Under the pieces are notes generated by a model, which worked only from the letters and a program-made list of their open reading frames with translations, made no database searches and was not told the origin of the DNA. Both the position numbers and the translations under genes were made by a program. From CALDUY01 sp046350255 (GTDB lineage: Bacteria; Planctomycetota; Planctomycetia; Gemmatales; Gemmataceae), in contig JAXMAV010000011.1 in NCBI GenBank assembly GCA_046350255.1, positions 248,001 through 312,000 of the forward strand: a DNA stretch of 64,000 nt, written 5' to 3'. Below, piece by piece: positions 9,187-17,684 of the stretch. How positions within the stretch are numbered: the stretch's first letter is position 1; each line of letters opens with the position of its first letter.

Positions 9187-9933
9187 TTACAGCATGTCCT
9201 CGACCCCCATGGGCCACTGATCGCGCGGGGTGAAGCCGATCAACTGGCGGGTCGGTTCCAGGTCGTAGGTGGCCTGTTGCACCGGCTTGCTGGCGGCATA
9301 GAGGACGGCGAAACGAAATGTGGTAGGAGCCAGTGCGGCATCGGCGAAGAAGCGCCCGGCATCGCCCGGACTCAGGTACACTTCCTGGGCCCACAGGCTG
9401 GCGCGGATCTCGGCGGCCTGTTCGCGCGTGCGGGGGCACCAGCCCAGCCGGGCGACGATCACGCTTCGGTCGTGCGCCTCGGCAAAGGACCGACCCGCGG
9501 CCTCCAGAAAGCACTTGGCGGCAGCATACCACCCTCGGGGGGTCGGCTGGACATCGACCCCGATGGGAATCTCGTTCCGCATACGCTGCCACCACACCAC
9601 CTGGCCGGTGCTGGCGAGCACGGCTCGTTGCACGCCATGCTCACGCGCGCTTTCGAGCACGTTGTAGACCCCAACGATGTTGTTAGGAAGAAGCCTGGTC
9701 ATGAAGTCGTCGTCGTCTGGAGTCGCCGCAAGGTGAACCAGGCGCGTCACTCCGACCATGGCGCGGTTAACGTCCGAAAAGGAGGCAAGGTCGCCCACGT
9801 GGTGGTCGCCCGGCCCCGGCGTCGGCACCATGTCGAAGCCGCGAACCGCCTGACCCCGTCGGGCCAACTCGCGCACCACCGCCTGTCCGATACGTCCGGC
9901 AGAACCCGTGACGAGAACTAGATCATCCGCCAT
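9187..9933 (-). CDS. NAD-dependent epimerase/dehydratase family protein
   Basis: This 248-residue extended short-chain dehydrogenase starts at the ATG at 9933, preceded by GGAGG at suitable spacing; an upstream in-frame start at 9954 is less likely. The NAD-binding loop is VTGSAGRIGQAVV and the catalytic Tyr-Lys pair lies in GWYAAAKCF. The family acts on nucleotide sugars, uronates and other sugars. The short length and the pattern LASTGQVVWW resemble uronate dehydrogenase-like members, but the substrate is a guess. The gene ends 20 bp from the convergent mutase stop and is divergent from the metallophosphoesterase at 10057. Confidence 0.88.
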   Translation of the reverse strand: MADDLVLVTGSAGRIGQAVVRELARRGQAVRGFDMVPTPGPGDHHVGDLASFSDVNRAMVGVTRLVHLAATPDDDDFMTRLLPNNIVGVYNVLESAREHGVQRAVLASTGQVVWWQRMRNEIPIGVDVQPTPRGWYAAAKCFLEAAGRSFAEAHDRSVIVARLGWCPRTREQAAEIRASLWAQEVYLSPGDAGRFFADAALAPTTFRFAVLYAASKPVQQATYDLEPTRQLIGFTPRDQWPMGVEDML

Positions 9934-10056
9934 GCTTTGTATTCCTCCAGGCACCGATCATCCGCTAATGTTACGACTGGAAGTGTCTCTCGACATGGAC
10001 CGTGTCAGCAAAAGCTCGAGACGACAGCGTGTCGCACCCGCCACGAGGAGACCGGA

Positions 10057-10695
10057 GTGCTTCTAGGCCTGCTAACCGATATCCATGAAGCCATCACCCC
10101 TTTGGAGGAGGCCCTGGACCGGTTCCGACGTCTCAAGGTAGATCGCGTGTTGCACCTGGGTGACATCTGCGCGATGCACGAGCGGCTCGAACTCACCTGT
10201 CGCATCCTCGAACAGGCCGGCGTCCGGGGTGTCTGGGGTAATCACGACTTCGGTCTCTGTCGCGACATCGATGAGGAGATCCGCCAGCGGTTCTCACCCG
10301 CAATCCTACGGTACATGCAAACGCTAGAGCCGTTCCTCATCGAGGAGGACTGCCGACTGAGCCACTGCGAACCGTGGTTAGACCCCTATTCCATCGAGGA
10401 TCTCTGGTATTTCGAGCGCCTTCCAGAAACACCCGCAGAACTGGCCAGGAGCTTCGGCGCCGTCCCGCAGCGGGTGCTGTTCAGCGGTCATGTCCACCGC
10501 TGGTACCTGGCCAACCCGGACGGAAAGATAGCCTGGGATGGCACCAGACCGATCACCCTGCGTGGGCCGCAACGTTACTTTCTCATCCTGAATGCCGTCA
10601 TCGAGGGATGGTGCGCCACCTACGACACCAGTTCTCAGGTGTTCACGCCGGTGCAACTGCGGGCGCGCGGCTCACGGCCGGGGATCTATCATTGA
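10057..10695 (+). CDS. Metallophosphoesterase (calcineurin-like, YfcE/MJ0936-type)
   Basis: This small, 212-residue phosphoesterase has a complete set of metal ligands: TDIH (D-x-H), GDIC, GNHDF and SGHVH in the usual order. The GTG at 10057 is chosen as start because GAGGAG lies 6 nt upstream and the protein then begins directly with the first beta strand of the fold; the in-frame region back to 9937 has no family character. Such enzymes hydrolyse phosphodiesters or phosphomonoesters with two divalent metals and are probably cytoplasmic. The last 53 bp overlap the 3' end of the opposing gene. The natural substrate is unknown. Confidence 0.88.
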   Translation: MLLGLLTDIHEAITPLEEALDRFRRLKVDRVLHLGDICAMHERLELTCRILEQAGVRGVWGNHDFGLCRDIDEEIRQRFSPAILRYMQTLEPFLIEEDCRLSHCEPWLDPYSIEDLWYFERLPETPAELARSFGAVPQRVLFSGHVHRWYLANPDGKIAWDGTRPITLRGPQRYFLILNAVIEGWCATYDTSSQVFTPVQLRARGSRPGIYH

Positions 10696-11470
10696 TGGCC
10701 ACCACTCGCAGCACCTCGGCATGATGCGGCGGGGCGGGGCGCGGCGGCACCAGTGTCCAGTCCCAGCTTTCTCCCTGCCAAGGAAGCGTGGCCCCGTACA
10801 GTGTCGGACTCGCGCGGACCACCTGGCCGGTCGCATCCAGCGTCCGGATTTCCATGTCGGTGATCAGTGCCACCTGGCCCGGTAGCCCCGCTAAAAGATC
10901 GAGATGCGCCTGGACCAGATTACGACACAGCGTCTGCACGGCGGCGCGCGTGTAGTACCCTGAGCGCAGCAGGTACTGTTCGGGCATGACCGGCAGCTGC
11001 GACAGCAGGTTGAGAGAAACCGTAAGGTCGAGGTCGTCGGTTGAGGTGAATACCTGAGGCCGTGGTGTGGGAAGGCTGGCCAGGGTTTCATAGCCCGCCT
11101 GCCAGACCTGGTCGAGGACGCCAGTGACATCGCCAGCGACAAGTGTGACATGGCCATGTCGTCTGGCCTGCCAGCGGACCGCCCAGGGATGAAAGACATC
11201 GACCAGAATCACCTGCTGAAAACGCTGGGCCAGCTCGTCGAGCGGGACGTCGTGAAGCCAGCCGGAGCCCAGCACCACTACCTTGCGCTTTGAGGGGCAT
11301 CGATCCAGGGTATGTAGGAGGAACCGCCGTGTGGCTTCGCAATGAGCGCTCCAGGCAGTCCGATGCAGGCGCCAGCGCCGGCGGATGCCCAGCATTTCGC
11401 GCAGGCAGCCCAGCTCGCGGAGGGGAAGCGGACAGGTGGAGAACAGACGTTCAATCCACTCGGCAAGCAT
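10643..11470 (-). CDS. Uncharacterised protein with a possible Rossmann-like (methyltransferase-like) core
   Basis: This 275-residue protein starts at the ATG at 11470, preceded by GGGAGGG; an in-frame TTG at 11506 is weaker. The region KVVVLGSGWLHDVPLDEL followed by VILVDVFHPWAVRW and LVAGDVTG resembles the first strands of a SAM-dependent methyltransferase fold: a Gly-rich loop, an acidic residue after strand 2, then an Asp. The glycine motif is imperfect (GSGWLHD), so cofactor binding is uncertain. No membrane helices are visible. The gene overlaps the convergent phosphoesterase gene by 53 bp and is divergent from the amidase at 11561. Function is unknown. Confidence 0.7.
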   Translation of the reverse strand: MLAEWIERLFSTCPLPLRELGCLREMLGIRRRWRLHRTAWSAHCEATRRFLLHTLDRCPSKRKVVVLGSGWLHDVPLDELAQRFQQVILVDVFHPWAVRWQARRHGHVTLVAGDVTGVLDQVWQAGYETLASLPTPRPQVFTSTDDLDLTVSLNLLSQLPVMPEQYLLRSGYYTRAAVQTLCRNLVQAHLDLLAGLPGQVALITDMEIRTLDATGQVVRASPTLYGATLPWQGESWDWTLVPPRPAPPHHAEVLRVVAINDRSPAVSRAPAVAPA

Positions 11471-11560
11471 GGTGTGCCCTCCCCTGAAGAACCGCCACGT
11501 TGCCAAGGCGAGGAAGCAACGGTAGGGTGTAGATGTATCCGGTTGCGAGGAGAGGGGTAG

Positions 11561-12436
11561 ATGGCCGAGTCGCGCGTTGTGAAGTTGGCGTTGATCCAGA
11601 TGCGCTGCGATGCGACGCCGCAGGAGAATCTCCAGCGCGCCCGCGCAGCCGTTGCAGAGGCCGCCCGTAAAGGGGCGCGCCTGGTGGTGCTGCCCGAGCT
11701 ATTTCTCGGCCCCTACTTCTGTCAGCGCCGGGACGACCTCGCGGCGTTCGACCTGGCGGAGCCAGTCCCCGGGCCGACGACGGCTATCCTGGGCAAGCTG
11801 GCCGCTGACCTTGGCGTGGTCCTTGTGGGCGGCTCGGTCTTCGAGCGCGCTCCCGATGGGCGCTTCTTCAATACCGCCAGCGTCTTCGAGGCCGACGGCC
11901 GAATGCTGGGCTACTACCGCAAGACGCACATCCCCGAGGATATCCTCTACCACGAGCAGCACTACTTCGCGCCGGGCGACACCGGCGTTCAAGTGTTCCA
12001 GACGTCGCTGGGACGGGTGGCTCCGCTGATTTGCTATGACCAGTGGTACCCCGAGGCGGCGCGCATGGCCACCTTGCAGGGCGCCGAGATCCTGGTTTAT
12101 CCGACGGCCATCGGGGTGATCGATGAGGCTGTCGAACCAAACATCACGGGCAACTGGGAGCAGATGTGGCGCTTCACCCAGGTGGGCCATGCCACGGCCA
12201 ACAATGTCTACGTCGCCGCGATCAATCGCGTGGGTAAGGAAGGCGCCATCACCTTCTGGGGTGGCTCGTTCGTGGCGGGTCCCGATGGGCAGCTGCTGGC
12301 CCTGGCACGTGGGGAGGAGCAGATCGTCTACGCCGATTGCGACCTATCGCGCGTGCGCGCTCTGCAGGAAGCCTGGCGCTTCCTGCCGAACCGTAGGCCC
12401 GAAATGTACCAGACGCTGATTCATCGACCAGAATAG
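11561..12436 (+). CDS. aguB: N-carbamoylputrescine amidase (carbon-nitrogen hydrolase family)
   Basis: This 291-residue nitrilase-superfamily enzyme has the complete Glu-Lys-Cys triad: Glu46 in VVLPELF, Lys121 in YRKTHIP, and Cys158 in PLICYDQWYPE. The long, conserved pattern around DILYHEQHYFAPGDTG and AEILVYPTAIG matches AguB, which hydrolyses N-carbamoylputrescine to putrescine, CO2 and ammonia in the arginine decarboxylase/agmatine route to polyamines. The usual partner agmatine deiminase is not in this window. The length matches the family. A hairpin follows the stop. Confidence 0.92.
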   Translation: MAESRVVKLALIQMRCDATPQENLQRARAAVAEAARKGARLVVLPELFLGPYFCQRRDDLAAFDLAEPVPGPTTAILGKLAADLGVVLVGGSVFERAPDGRFFNTASVFEADGRMLGYYRKTHIPEDILYHEQHYFAPGDTGVQVFQTSLGRVAPLICYDQWYPEAARMATLQGAEILVYPTAIGVIDEAVEPNITGNWEQMWRFTQVGHATANNVYVAAINRVGKEGAITFWGGSFVAGPDGQLLALARGEEQIVYADCDLSRVRALQEAWRFLPNRRPEMYQTLIHRPE

Positions 12437-12442
12437 CCCCCC

Positions 12443-12475
12443 ATGGCGGTCGAGGCACTTGCGCTCGACCACCAT
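12443..12475. terminator. Hairpin terminator between convergent genes
   Basis: Twelve bases at 12443-12454 pair with 12464-12475 with one mismatch around a 9-nt loop. It lies between the stop of aguB (12436) and the stop of the opposing SPFH gene (12488). No clear T tract is present. Confidence 0.6.
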
Positions 12476-12487
12476 GTGCCGGCTGCA

Positions 12488-13591
12488 TCATCCCACAGGT
12501 GGCAGCGGCGGAGGCACGTCGGCGAACAACAATTGCAGTTCGGGCAGGCTGCCGGCAGCCACCCAGCTGGCCAGGCCAGGTTTCCACACCAGGGTGGTGC
12601 GCGTCAGCTTTCCTTCGTGAACCCGCGCCTGCAGCACACCGAGATCGAACGGGCCGGCCGGCTTGCCATCCAGCGCCATGTGGAACGCTACGCTGCCCGG
12701 CATCGGAGGTGGCGTCGAGGCACTTCCCGCGGCACCTCCCAGGGCGCCGGCCATCTGCGATCCGATGGCCACTCCCGTGGCGATCTGCGCGCCGATACCC
12801 GCCATACCTCCGGGGTTAGCAGCCGCCGTGCCGATCGCCTCGGCCGTCTTGTACTGGGTGTAGCGGTTGAGGTCGCCCGTCACGCTCATCTTGGTGCGGA
12901 TGTCGAGCGCCTGCTCCACCTCGGGTGGCAGCGAGATGTTTTCGATGACGAACGTGGCCAGCTTCAGACCCATGTTGGCGAATTCGTCGTTCATCTTGAG
13001 CTGTGCATCAGCCGCTATCTTCGCGTAGTTGCCAGCGAAGTCGAGCACACCCACTCCCAGCTTGCCCATTGCATCGGTGAAGCGGGAGACGATGAGGCTG
13101 CGCAGCTGTCCGGTGATCTCGTAGGTCTCGAACGAGGGATCGGTGCCGATCAGCTGGCGTAGGAACGTGGCGGGGTCAGACACCTGAATGGCGTAGGTGC
13201 CAAACGCGCGGATCCGCACGGGACCAAATTCCGGGTCACGCAGCATGATTGGGTTCTGCGTCCCCCACTTCTGATCGGTCCAGCGGCGCGTCGAGACGAA
13301 GTAGACCTCGGCCTTGAACGGCGACTCGAAGCCATACATCCAGCCCAGCAGCGTTGACAGGATGGGCAGGTTCCGCGTCTCCAGCCCGTAAGTGCCGGGA
13401 GGAAACACGTCGGCGAGCTGCCCCTGGTTCACGAAAACAGCCGCCTGGCCTTCGCGCACCACCAGCTTGGCGCCGTACTTGATCTCATTGTTGTAGCGCG
13501 GGAAACGGTAGGCTAGCAGATCGCTCTCGGTGGCTTCGTTCCACTCGATGATGTCGATCAACTCGCCCTTCAGCTTGTCAAACAAGCCCAT
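12488..13591 (-). CDS. SPFH-domain protein with C-terminal GYF_2 domain (YdjI/virion-core-like)
   Basis: This 367-residue protein starts at an ATG with AGGAG 8 nt upstream. Residues 1-260 follow the SPFH family often annotated as virion core protein or YdjI (VREGQAAVFVNQGQLADVFPPG, then long helical and beta segments to QALDIRTKMSVTGDLNRY). A Gly/Ala-rich stretch follows (about 270-300). The last 65 residues form a GYF_2-like module with FDLGVLQARVHEGKLTRTTLVW and a conserved WVAAG. Relatives assemble at membranes or recruit proteins; in Bacillus YdjI works with phage-shock proteins. There is no transmembrane helix of its own. Its exact role here is unknown. Confidence 0.85.
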   Translation of the reverse strand: MGLFDKLKGELIDIIEWNEATESDLLAYRFPRYNNEIKYGAKLVVREGQAAVFVNQGQLADVFPPGTYGLETRNLPILSTLLGWMYGFESPFKAEVYFVSTRRWTDQKWGTQNPIMLRDPEFGPVRIRAFGTYAIQVSDPATFLRQLIGTDPSFETYEITGQLRSLIVSRFTDAMGKLGVGVLDFAGNYAKIAADAQLKMNDEFANMGLKLATFVIENISLPPEVEQALDIRTKMSVTGDLNRYTQYKTAEAIGTAAANPGGMAGIGAQIATGVAIGSQMAGALGGAAGSASTPPPMPGSVAFHMALDGKPAGPFDLGVLQARVHEGKLTRTTLVWKPGLASWVAAGSLPELQLLFADVPPPLPPVG

Positions 13592-13662
13592 GTTCGTGTC
13601 TCCTGGGGATGCCTCGGGTTGCCGGATATGGTACCAGGTGCGCCAGAGAGTGTCTCATTATC

Positions 13663-15906
13663 CTAGCCTGGGCCAACTTGCCAGATACACACGGTACGGT
13701 CGAGGCTGGCGGAGGCGACGAGGTCACCTGTGGGGCTCCAGGCCACCGAGGTGACCCACTGTTGATGCTCCTGGAACACCTCGTTTTGCCTGAGATCGAG
13801 TACGTTCCAGAGACGTACCGTGTGATCGCGGCTGCCCGACACGGCGCGCTGGCCATCGGGGGAGAAGGCCAGGCTGGTCACCCGGCGATCGTGGCCTTCC
13901 AGGGTGCCCAGCAGGTTGGCCTCCCGGGGCTCCCAGACACGAATTAATCCATCGATTCCGGAGGTCAGGGCGCGGTCGCCGCTGGGGGACAGTGCCAGCG
14001 CCGTTACCAGCATGGCCTGCTCGGGGAACAAGATGACCGACTCGCCCGAGGGGATGCTCCAGGCACGAATGGTGCGGTCGCTGCCGCCACTCAGGATTTT
14101 CTCGCCCCCAGGAAAGAGTGCCGTCCCCCAGACAGTCCCGGTGTGGGCTTTCCAGCTGCGCTGCACGGTTCCTGTAGCGGCATCGACAAGATGGAGCCGG
14201 CCATCCTGGCTTCCTGCCACCAGGAAGCGCCCCTGCGGATCGACCGCCAGGGAAGGAATGCAGAGAAGCTCCTGCCCAGTACTCCAGCGACAGGTCCGGC
14301 TGCTCAGGTCCCAGGCCGACAGCCCGCCATCCACTAGCCCAACCAGGAGTGTCCAGGCATCGCGAAGAAAGGCCAGGCTGGCCACCGCCGCGCCTACTTC
14401 CAGGGTGGCCACTGGTTCGGCTCCGCCTTGCACAGCCCACACCCGAACAATGCGCGAATCTCCGCCAGCGGCCAGCACGCTACCATCGGGGGAAAAGGCC
14501 ACCTGGCGCAAACGATCTTCGTTACTCTGGAAGCGCCGGACCAGACCCCGCGGCGCGGAGACAGGCACCGGCTGACTGGCGGGTTGATGGCGATTTCGTA
14601 GCGCAGCAACCACCTCGGCTGCGCTCTGATATCGCGCTTCCGGAGACTTGGCCATCAACCGGCGCACCAGCCCGGCCACACTGGGAGGAAGATCCGGACG
14701 CAACTCCTCGATGGGGGTTGGCTCTTGCAGGTGATGCTGAACGATCTTGGCCAGGGGCGAGTCGGCCTGGAAGGGTGGGCGGCCGGACAGGACGAAATAG
14801 AGGGTGCAGCCCAGGCTATAGAGGTCGCTGCGCACGTCGGCCAGCCGGGCATCCTTGGCCTGCTCGGGAGCGATGAAATCGGGCGTCCCCATGAAGGCAC
14901 CGATCTGGGTGATGGGCACCTTCTCCGTCTCGTGCGAGGCCGACGGCACCAGCCGCGCCAAGCCCAGGTCGAGAATCTTTAGCTGCCCCACCTTGGTTGG
15001 GTCGGTGGAGGTGACGATGAGGTTGCTGGGCTTGATGTCGCGATGGACCAGACCTCGGTCGTGGGCGTGCTGCAGTCCATCGGCCGCCTGCAGGAAATAC
15101 TCACAGGCTGTCTCCACGGGCAGGGGCCCGGCCTGATCGACGAGATGGTGCAGATCAATCCCCGGGATGAACTCCATGGCGAGGTAGAACGTCCCTCCCA
15201 GCACTCCCGCATCGAATACGGTCACGATGTTGGGGTGCCCAAGTCGAGCAGTAATCTCGGCCTCGCGGCGCAAACGCTCGAGCTGCGTGGGATCAACCCC
15301 CTGCGGTGGAGAAACCACCTTCAGCGCCACGATGCGGTTGAGGCTAATCTGCCGGGCCCGATAGACCACACCCATACCGCCCTGGCCAACTTTCTCCAGG
15401 ATTTCGTAGCCAGGCAGCGCCGGTAAGGCCGTCGGAAGGCGGGGCGTGATTGCCTGAGCAAAGATGGTAGGGCCGGGTGGATGCCGGGGGAGTTCTTCCG
15501 GTGGTAGGGCCAGGGCCTGATGGACGTCGAACTGTCGGCGGAGCAACGGCGCCAGCCCGGGATACTGCACCAGGAAGTGATCGGTCGAGGGCGTCTCGCC
15601 GAGCTGTTCCCGGAGAAGGAATTCGCTGTAGACAATATCGCAGGCGGCCTGATCGTGAGCCGGACCGTCAGGGAGGCGTGCCAGGTAATCGGTGGCAGGC
15701 ACGCGCTCGCCGAGCGTCCAGCGCTCCACCTGGTCGATGACCAGGATCGAGGCCACATCGAGGGGAGGAAGACCGGGATAGGAAGCCAGGAACGATGACA
15801 GATCGGGCCGAAGCCCCTCGCGCCAGAGGTGCCAGTACTGCTGATCGGGGGTGCGGTCGCGGTCCGGATGATGCCCGGGTCCTCGCGATCGTGGGTCACT
15901 CGTCAT
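13663..15906 (-). CDS. Serine/threonine protein kinase with C-terminal seven-repeat WD40 propeller
   Basis: This 747-residue protein is chosen to start at the ATG at 15906, which overlaps the 3' end of the upstream sigma factor gene by 11 bp. Residues 20-140 form the helical N-terminal domain common in planctomycete kinases. The Hanks-type kinase runs from about 167 to 430: Gly-rich loop KVGQGGMGVVY, Lys196 in VALKVV, catalytic HRDIKPSNL, DLG instead of DFG, and FIAPEQ. Seven WD40 repeats (about 455-747) with endings such as RVWAV, RAWSI and RLWNV form one propeller. No membrane helix separates the two parts, so it is probably cytoplasmic and uses the propeller to bind partners. Overlap suggests coupled translation with the sigma factor. 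Confidence 0.93.
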   Translation of the reverse strand: MTSDPRSRGPGHHPDRDRTPDQQYWHLWREGLRPDLSSFLASYPGLPPLDVASILVIDQVERWTLGERVPATDYLARLPDGPAHDQAACDIVYSEFLLREQLGETPSTDHFLVQYPGLAPLLRRQFDVHQALALPPEELPRHPPGPTIFAQAITPRLPTALPALPGYEILEKVGQGGMGVVYRARQISLNRIVALKVVSPPQGVDPTQLERLRREAEITARLGHPNIVTVFDAGVLGGTFYLAMEFIPGIDLHHLVDQAGPLPVETACEYFLQAADGLQHAHDRGLVHRDIKPSNLIVTSTDPTKVGQLKILDLGLARLVPSASHETEKVPITQIGAFMGTPDFIAPEQAKDARLADVRSDLYSLGCTLYFVLSGRPPFQADSPLAKIVQHHLQEPTPIEELRPDLPPSVAGLVRRLMAKSPEARYQSAAEVVAALRNRHQPASQPVPVSAPRGLVRRFQSNEDRLRQVAFSPDGSVLAAGGDSRIVRVWAVQGGAEPVATLEVGAAVASLAFLRDAWTLLVGLVDGGLSAWDLSSRTCRWSTGQELLCIPSLAVDPQGRFLVAGSQDGRLHLVDAATGTVQRSWKAHTGTVWGTALFPGGEKILSGGSDRTIRAWSIPSGESVILFPEQAMLVTALALSPSGDRALTSGIDGLIRVWEPREANLLGTLEGHDRRVTSLAFSPDGQRAVSGSRDHTVRLWNVLDLRQNEVFQEHQQWVTSVAWSPTGDLVASASLDRTVCIWQVGPG

Positions 15907-16480
15907 CGGATTCGTCAAGCCCCAGTTCGCGGGACACCCGGACGATCGCGCGGCTCAGTTGCTTGCGTCGGGCGTCGGGCGTGCCTCCCAGGTCGCGAGC
16001 AATTTCGGACCATTCCAGGCCCTGCCCGCGTAGATCGGCCAGTTGACGTTCCTCGTCCGAAAGGCGTTCGCGCAAGGTGGCCAGTAGTTCGCGCCCCTCG
16101 ACCACCCGGCTGGGCCCTGGTGCCGGCGTTTCGATATCGACAGTGTGCAGGCTCGTGGCCCGGCGATGGTCGCGCCGCTGGGCTCGCTGCCTCCGTGTGG
16201 CATCGATGACCTTGTTGCGCGTCATGCTGATGAGGAGCCGAATCAGATCTTCAGGGCGATGCAGGTCGTATTCTCCGAGCGCTGCCCGGAGGAAGAAGGA
16301 ACCCATGACCGACTGGCAGATGTCCATCGAGTCGAACGACCGGCGCAGGAACGGATCGCGGAGCAGAAACCGGACTTCGCGACGGATCTCGGGTTCATAG
16401 CGACGGACGAGATCGGCGGCAGCCTGGTCGTCGCCATGGCGGACTCGAGCGATCAATTCAGGGAACAGGGGCTCGGACAT
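15896..16480 (-). CDS. ECF-type RNA polymerase sigma factor, planctomycete kinase-associated group
   Basis: This 194-residue sigma factor begins MSEPLFPELIARVRHGDD and has region 2 (MDICQSVMGSFFLRAALGEYDL, then LLISMTRNKVIDATRRQ) and region 4 (LADLRGQGLEWSEIARDLGG with a helix-turn-helix). This sequence type is abundant in planctomycetes next to Ser/Thr kinase genes. The stop overlaps the kinase ATG by 11 bp, so the two are very likely co-transcribed, and the kinase may modulate this sigma factor rather than a classical anti-sigma. No anti-sigma gene is seen nearby. Confidence 0.92.
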   Translation of the reverse strand: MSEPLFPELIARVRHGDDQAAADLVRRYEPEIRREVRFLLRDPFLRRSFDSMDICQSVMGSFFLRAALGEYDLHRPEDLIRLLISMTRNKVIDATRRQRAQRRDHRRATSLHTVDIETPAPGPSRVVEGRELLATLRERLSDEERQLADLRGQGLEWSEIARDLGGTPDARRKQLSRAIVRVSRELGLDESDDE

Positions 16481-16527
16481 GAGCTGATTCCGGATCGCTT
16501 CAGGATATTTCTACCCATCTCATTGTA

Positions 16528-17655
16528 TTAACACGACCCCGACTTCGTTTCCATCCATTTGGGGAGATCCTCCAGCGCCTGGCGCATGGACTCCAGCAGC
16601 AGGTGCATCTGCTGGCCCAGCGCAGCCAAGCAGGGCGGTGCCTGGTCCATCCGGTTCTCCAACCCCAGGATTTCCAGCTGCTCGGCCAGGCGGACGGATT
16701 CGCTGGGCCCGAACACAGATAGCGACCCCTTGATGGCATGGGCCGCGGAGGCTACCTGGTCGGCATCGCGCAACTCGACCCCCTGGCGCAAGACGGCCAA
16801 CCGCGGCGGGATGGTATCCAGAAAAGTCTGGATCAGACGACCGATCGATTCCTGATCTAACCCCATCTCGTCGATGGCTGGCCACCAGGCAGGGCGGGAC
16901 AACGCCGGGCAGGTGCAGGCCGGGTGTTGGTGTGGCAATACTCGGTCAATGCACTCGAGCAGGTCGGCCTGGGCGACCGGTTTAGTGATGAACTCGTCCA
17001 TGCCCGAGGCCAGGCAACGTTCCCGTTCGCCAGGCTGACTGTTGGCTGTGACCGCGATAATGGGCACGCGACCGCCCACCGCCTTTTCGCGCTGACGAAT
17101 CAGCCGAGTAGCCCGGTGACCATCCATCTCGGGCATCTGCAAATCCATCAGTACGAGATCAAACGTCTGCTCAGCCAGGATGCTCACCGCCTCGGCCCCG
17201 TTGGAGGCGCCCTCGATGAAGTGGCCCAGCTTCTCAAGCATCTGACGCAAGACCAGCTGGTTGATCTGGTTGTCCTCCACGATCAGGATTCGCAGTGGAG
17301 GGCGATGCGTGGGTACAGGCGTGGAATCAGTCACAAGACGTGGCGCGGAGGGGTCAGTCCTGCTCCGGGGGATTTCGGGCAGAACGCGCAGGATCGGATG
17401 CGGCGGCGGCGCCTCGCGCCAGTGGGCCCATAGCAAAAGCAGGTTCAAGCCGACCAGCACCCCCAGGGTAGGCGCTACCCCGATCCAGTGGTCCGACATG
17501 CAGAGCAGGTACCCGGTGGCGAGGGCCACGAGGTTGATCCCCATGAGCAGCAGCAACTCCGCGCCCTGTCGGCGCCGAGGACTCCCCTGCTCTGCGTGGC
17601 TGTCCAGGTTCGCTCCTTGAACCTCTTCAGGAAGAGAATCTGGCGTGAGCACCAA
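16528..17655 (-). CDS. Membrane-anchored response regulator receiver with Hpt domain, no histidine kinase domain
   Basis: Two predicted transmembrane helices (about residues 32-52 and 58-77) precede a receiver domain (about 121-240): acidic pair in VEDN, phospho-acceptor Asp171 in LMDLQMPEMDG, and Lys in TKPV. A histidine phosphotransfer domain follows, with His306 in AHAIKGSLSVFG. There is no dimerisation or ATPase domain, so it looks like the C-terminal part of a hybrid kinase and must be phosphorylated by another protein. The start is uncertain: the longest frame opens at a TTG at 17655, with a GTG one codon later and no strong ribosome site. It lies 47 bp upstream of the ECF gene on the same strand. 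Confidence 0.85.
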   Translation of the reverse strand: MVLTPDSLPEEVQGANLDSHAEQGSPRRRQGAELLLLMGINLVALATGYLLCMSDHWIGVAPTLGVLVGLNLLLLWAHWREAPPPHPILRVLPEIPRSRTDPSAPRLVTDSTPVPTHRPPLRILIVEDNQINQLVLRQMLEKLGHFIEGASNGAEAVSILAEQTFDLVLMDLQMPEMDGHRATRLIRQREKAVGGRVPIIAVTANSQPGERERCLASGMDEFITKPVAQADLLECIDRVLPHQHPACTCPALSRPAWWPAIDEMGLDQESIGRLIQTFLDTIPPRLAVLRQGVELRDADQVASAAHAIKGSLSVFGPSESVRLAEQLEILGLENRMDQAPPCLAALGQQMHLLLESMRQALEDLPKWMETKSGSC

Positions 17656-17684
17656 GGATGGGTTCCCCAGGGGTCGAATCGAAA

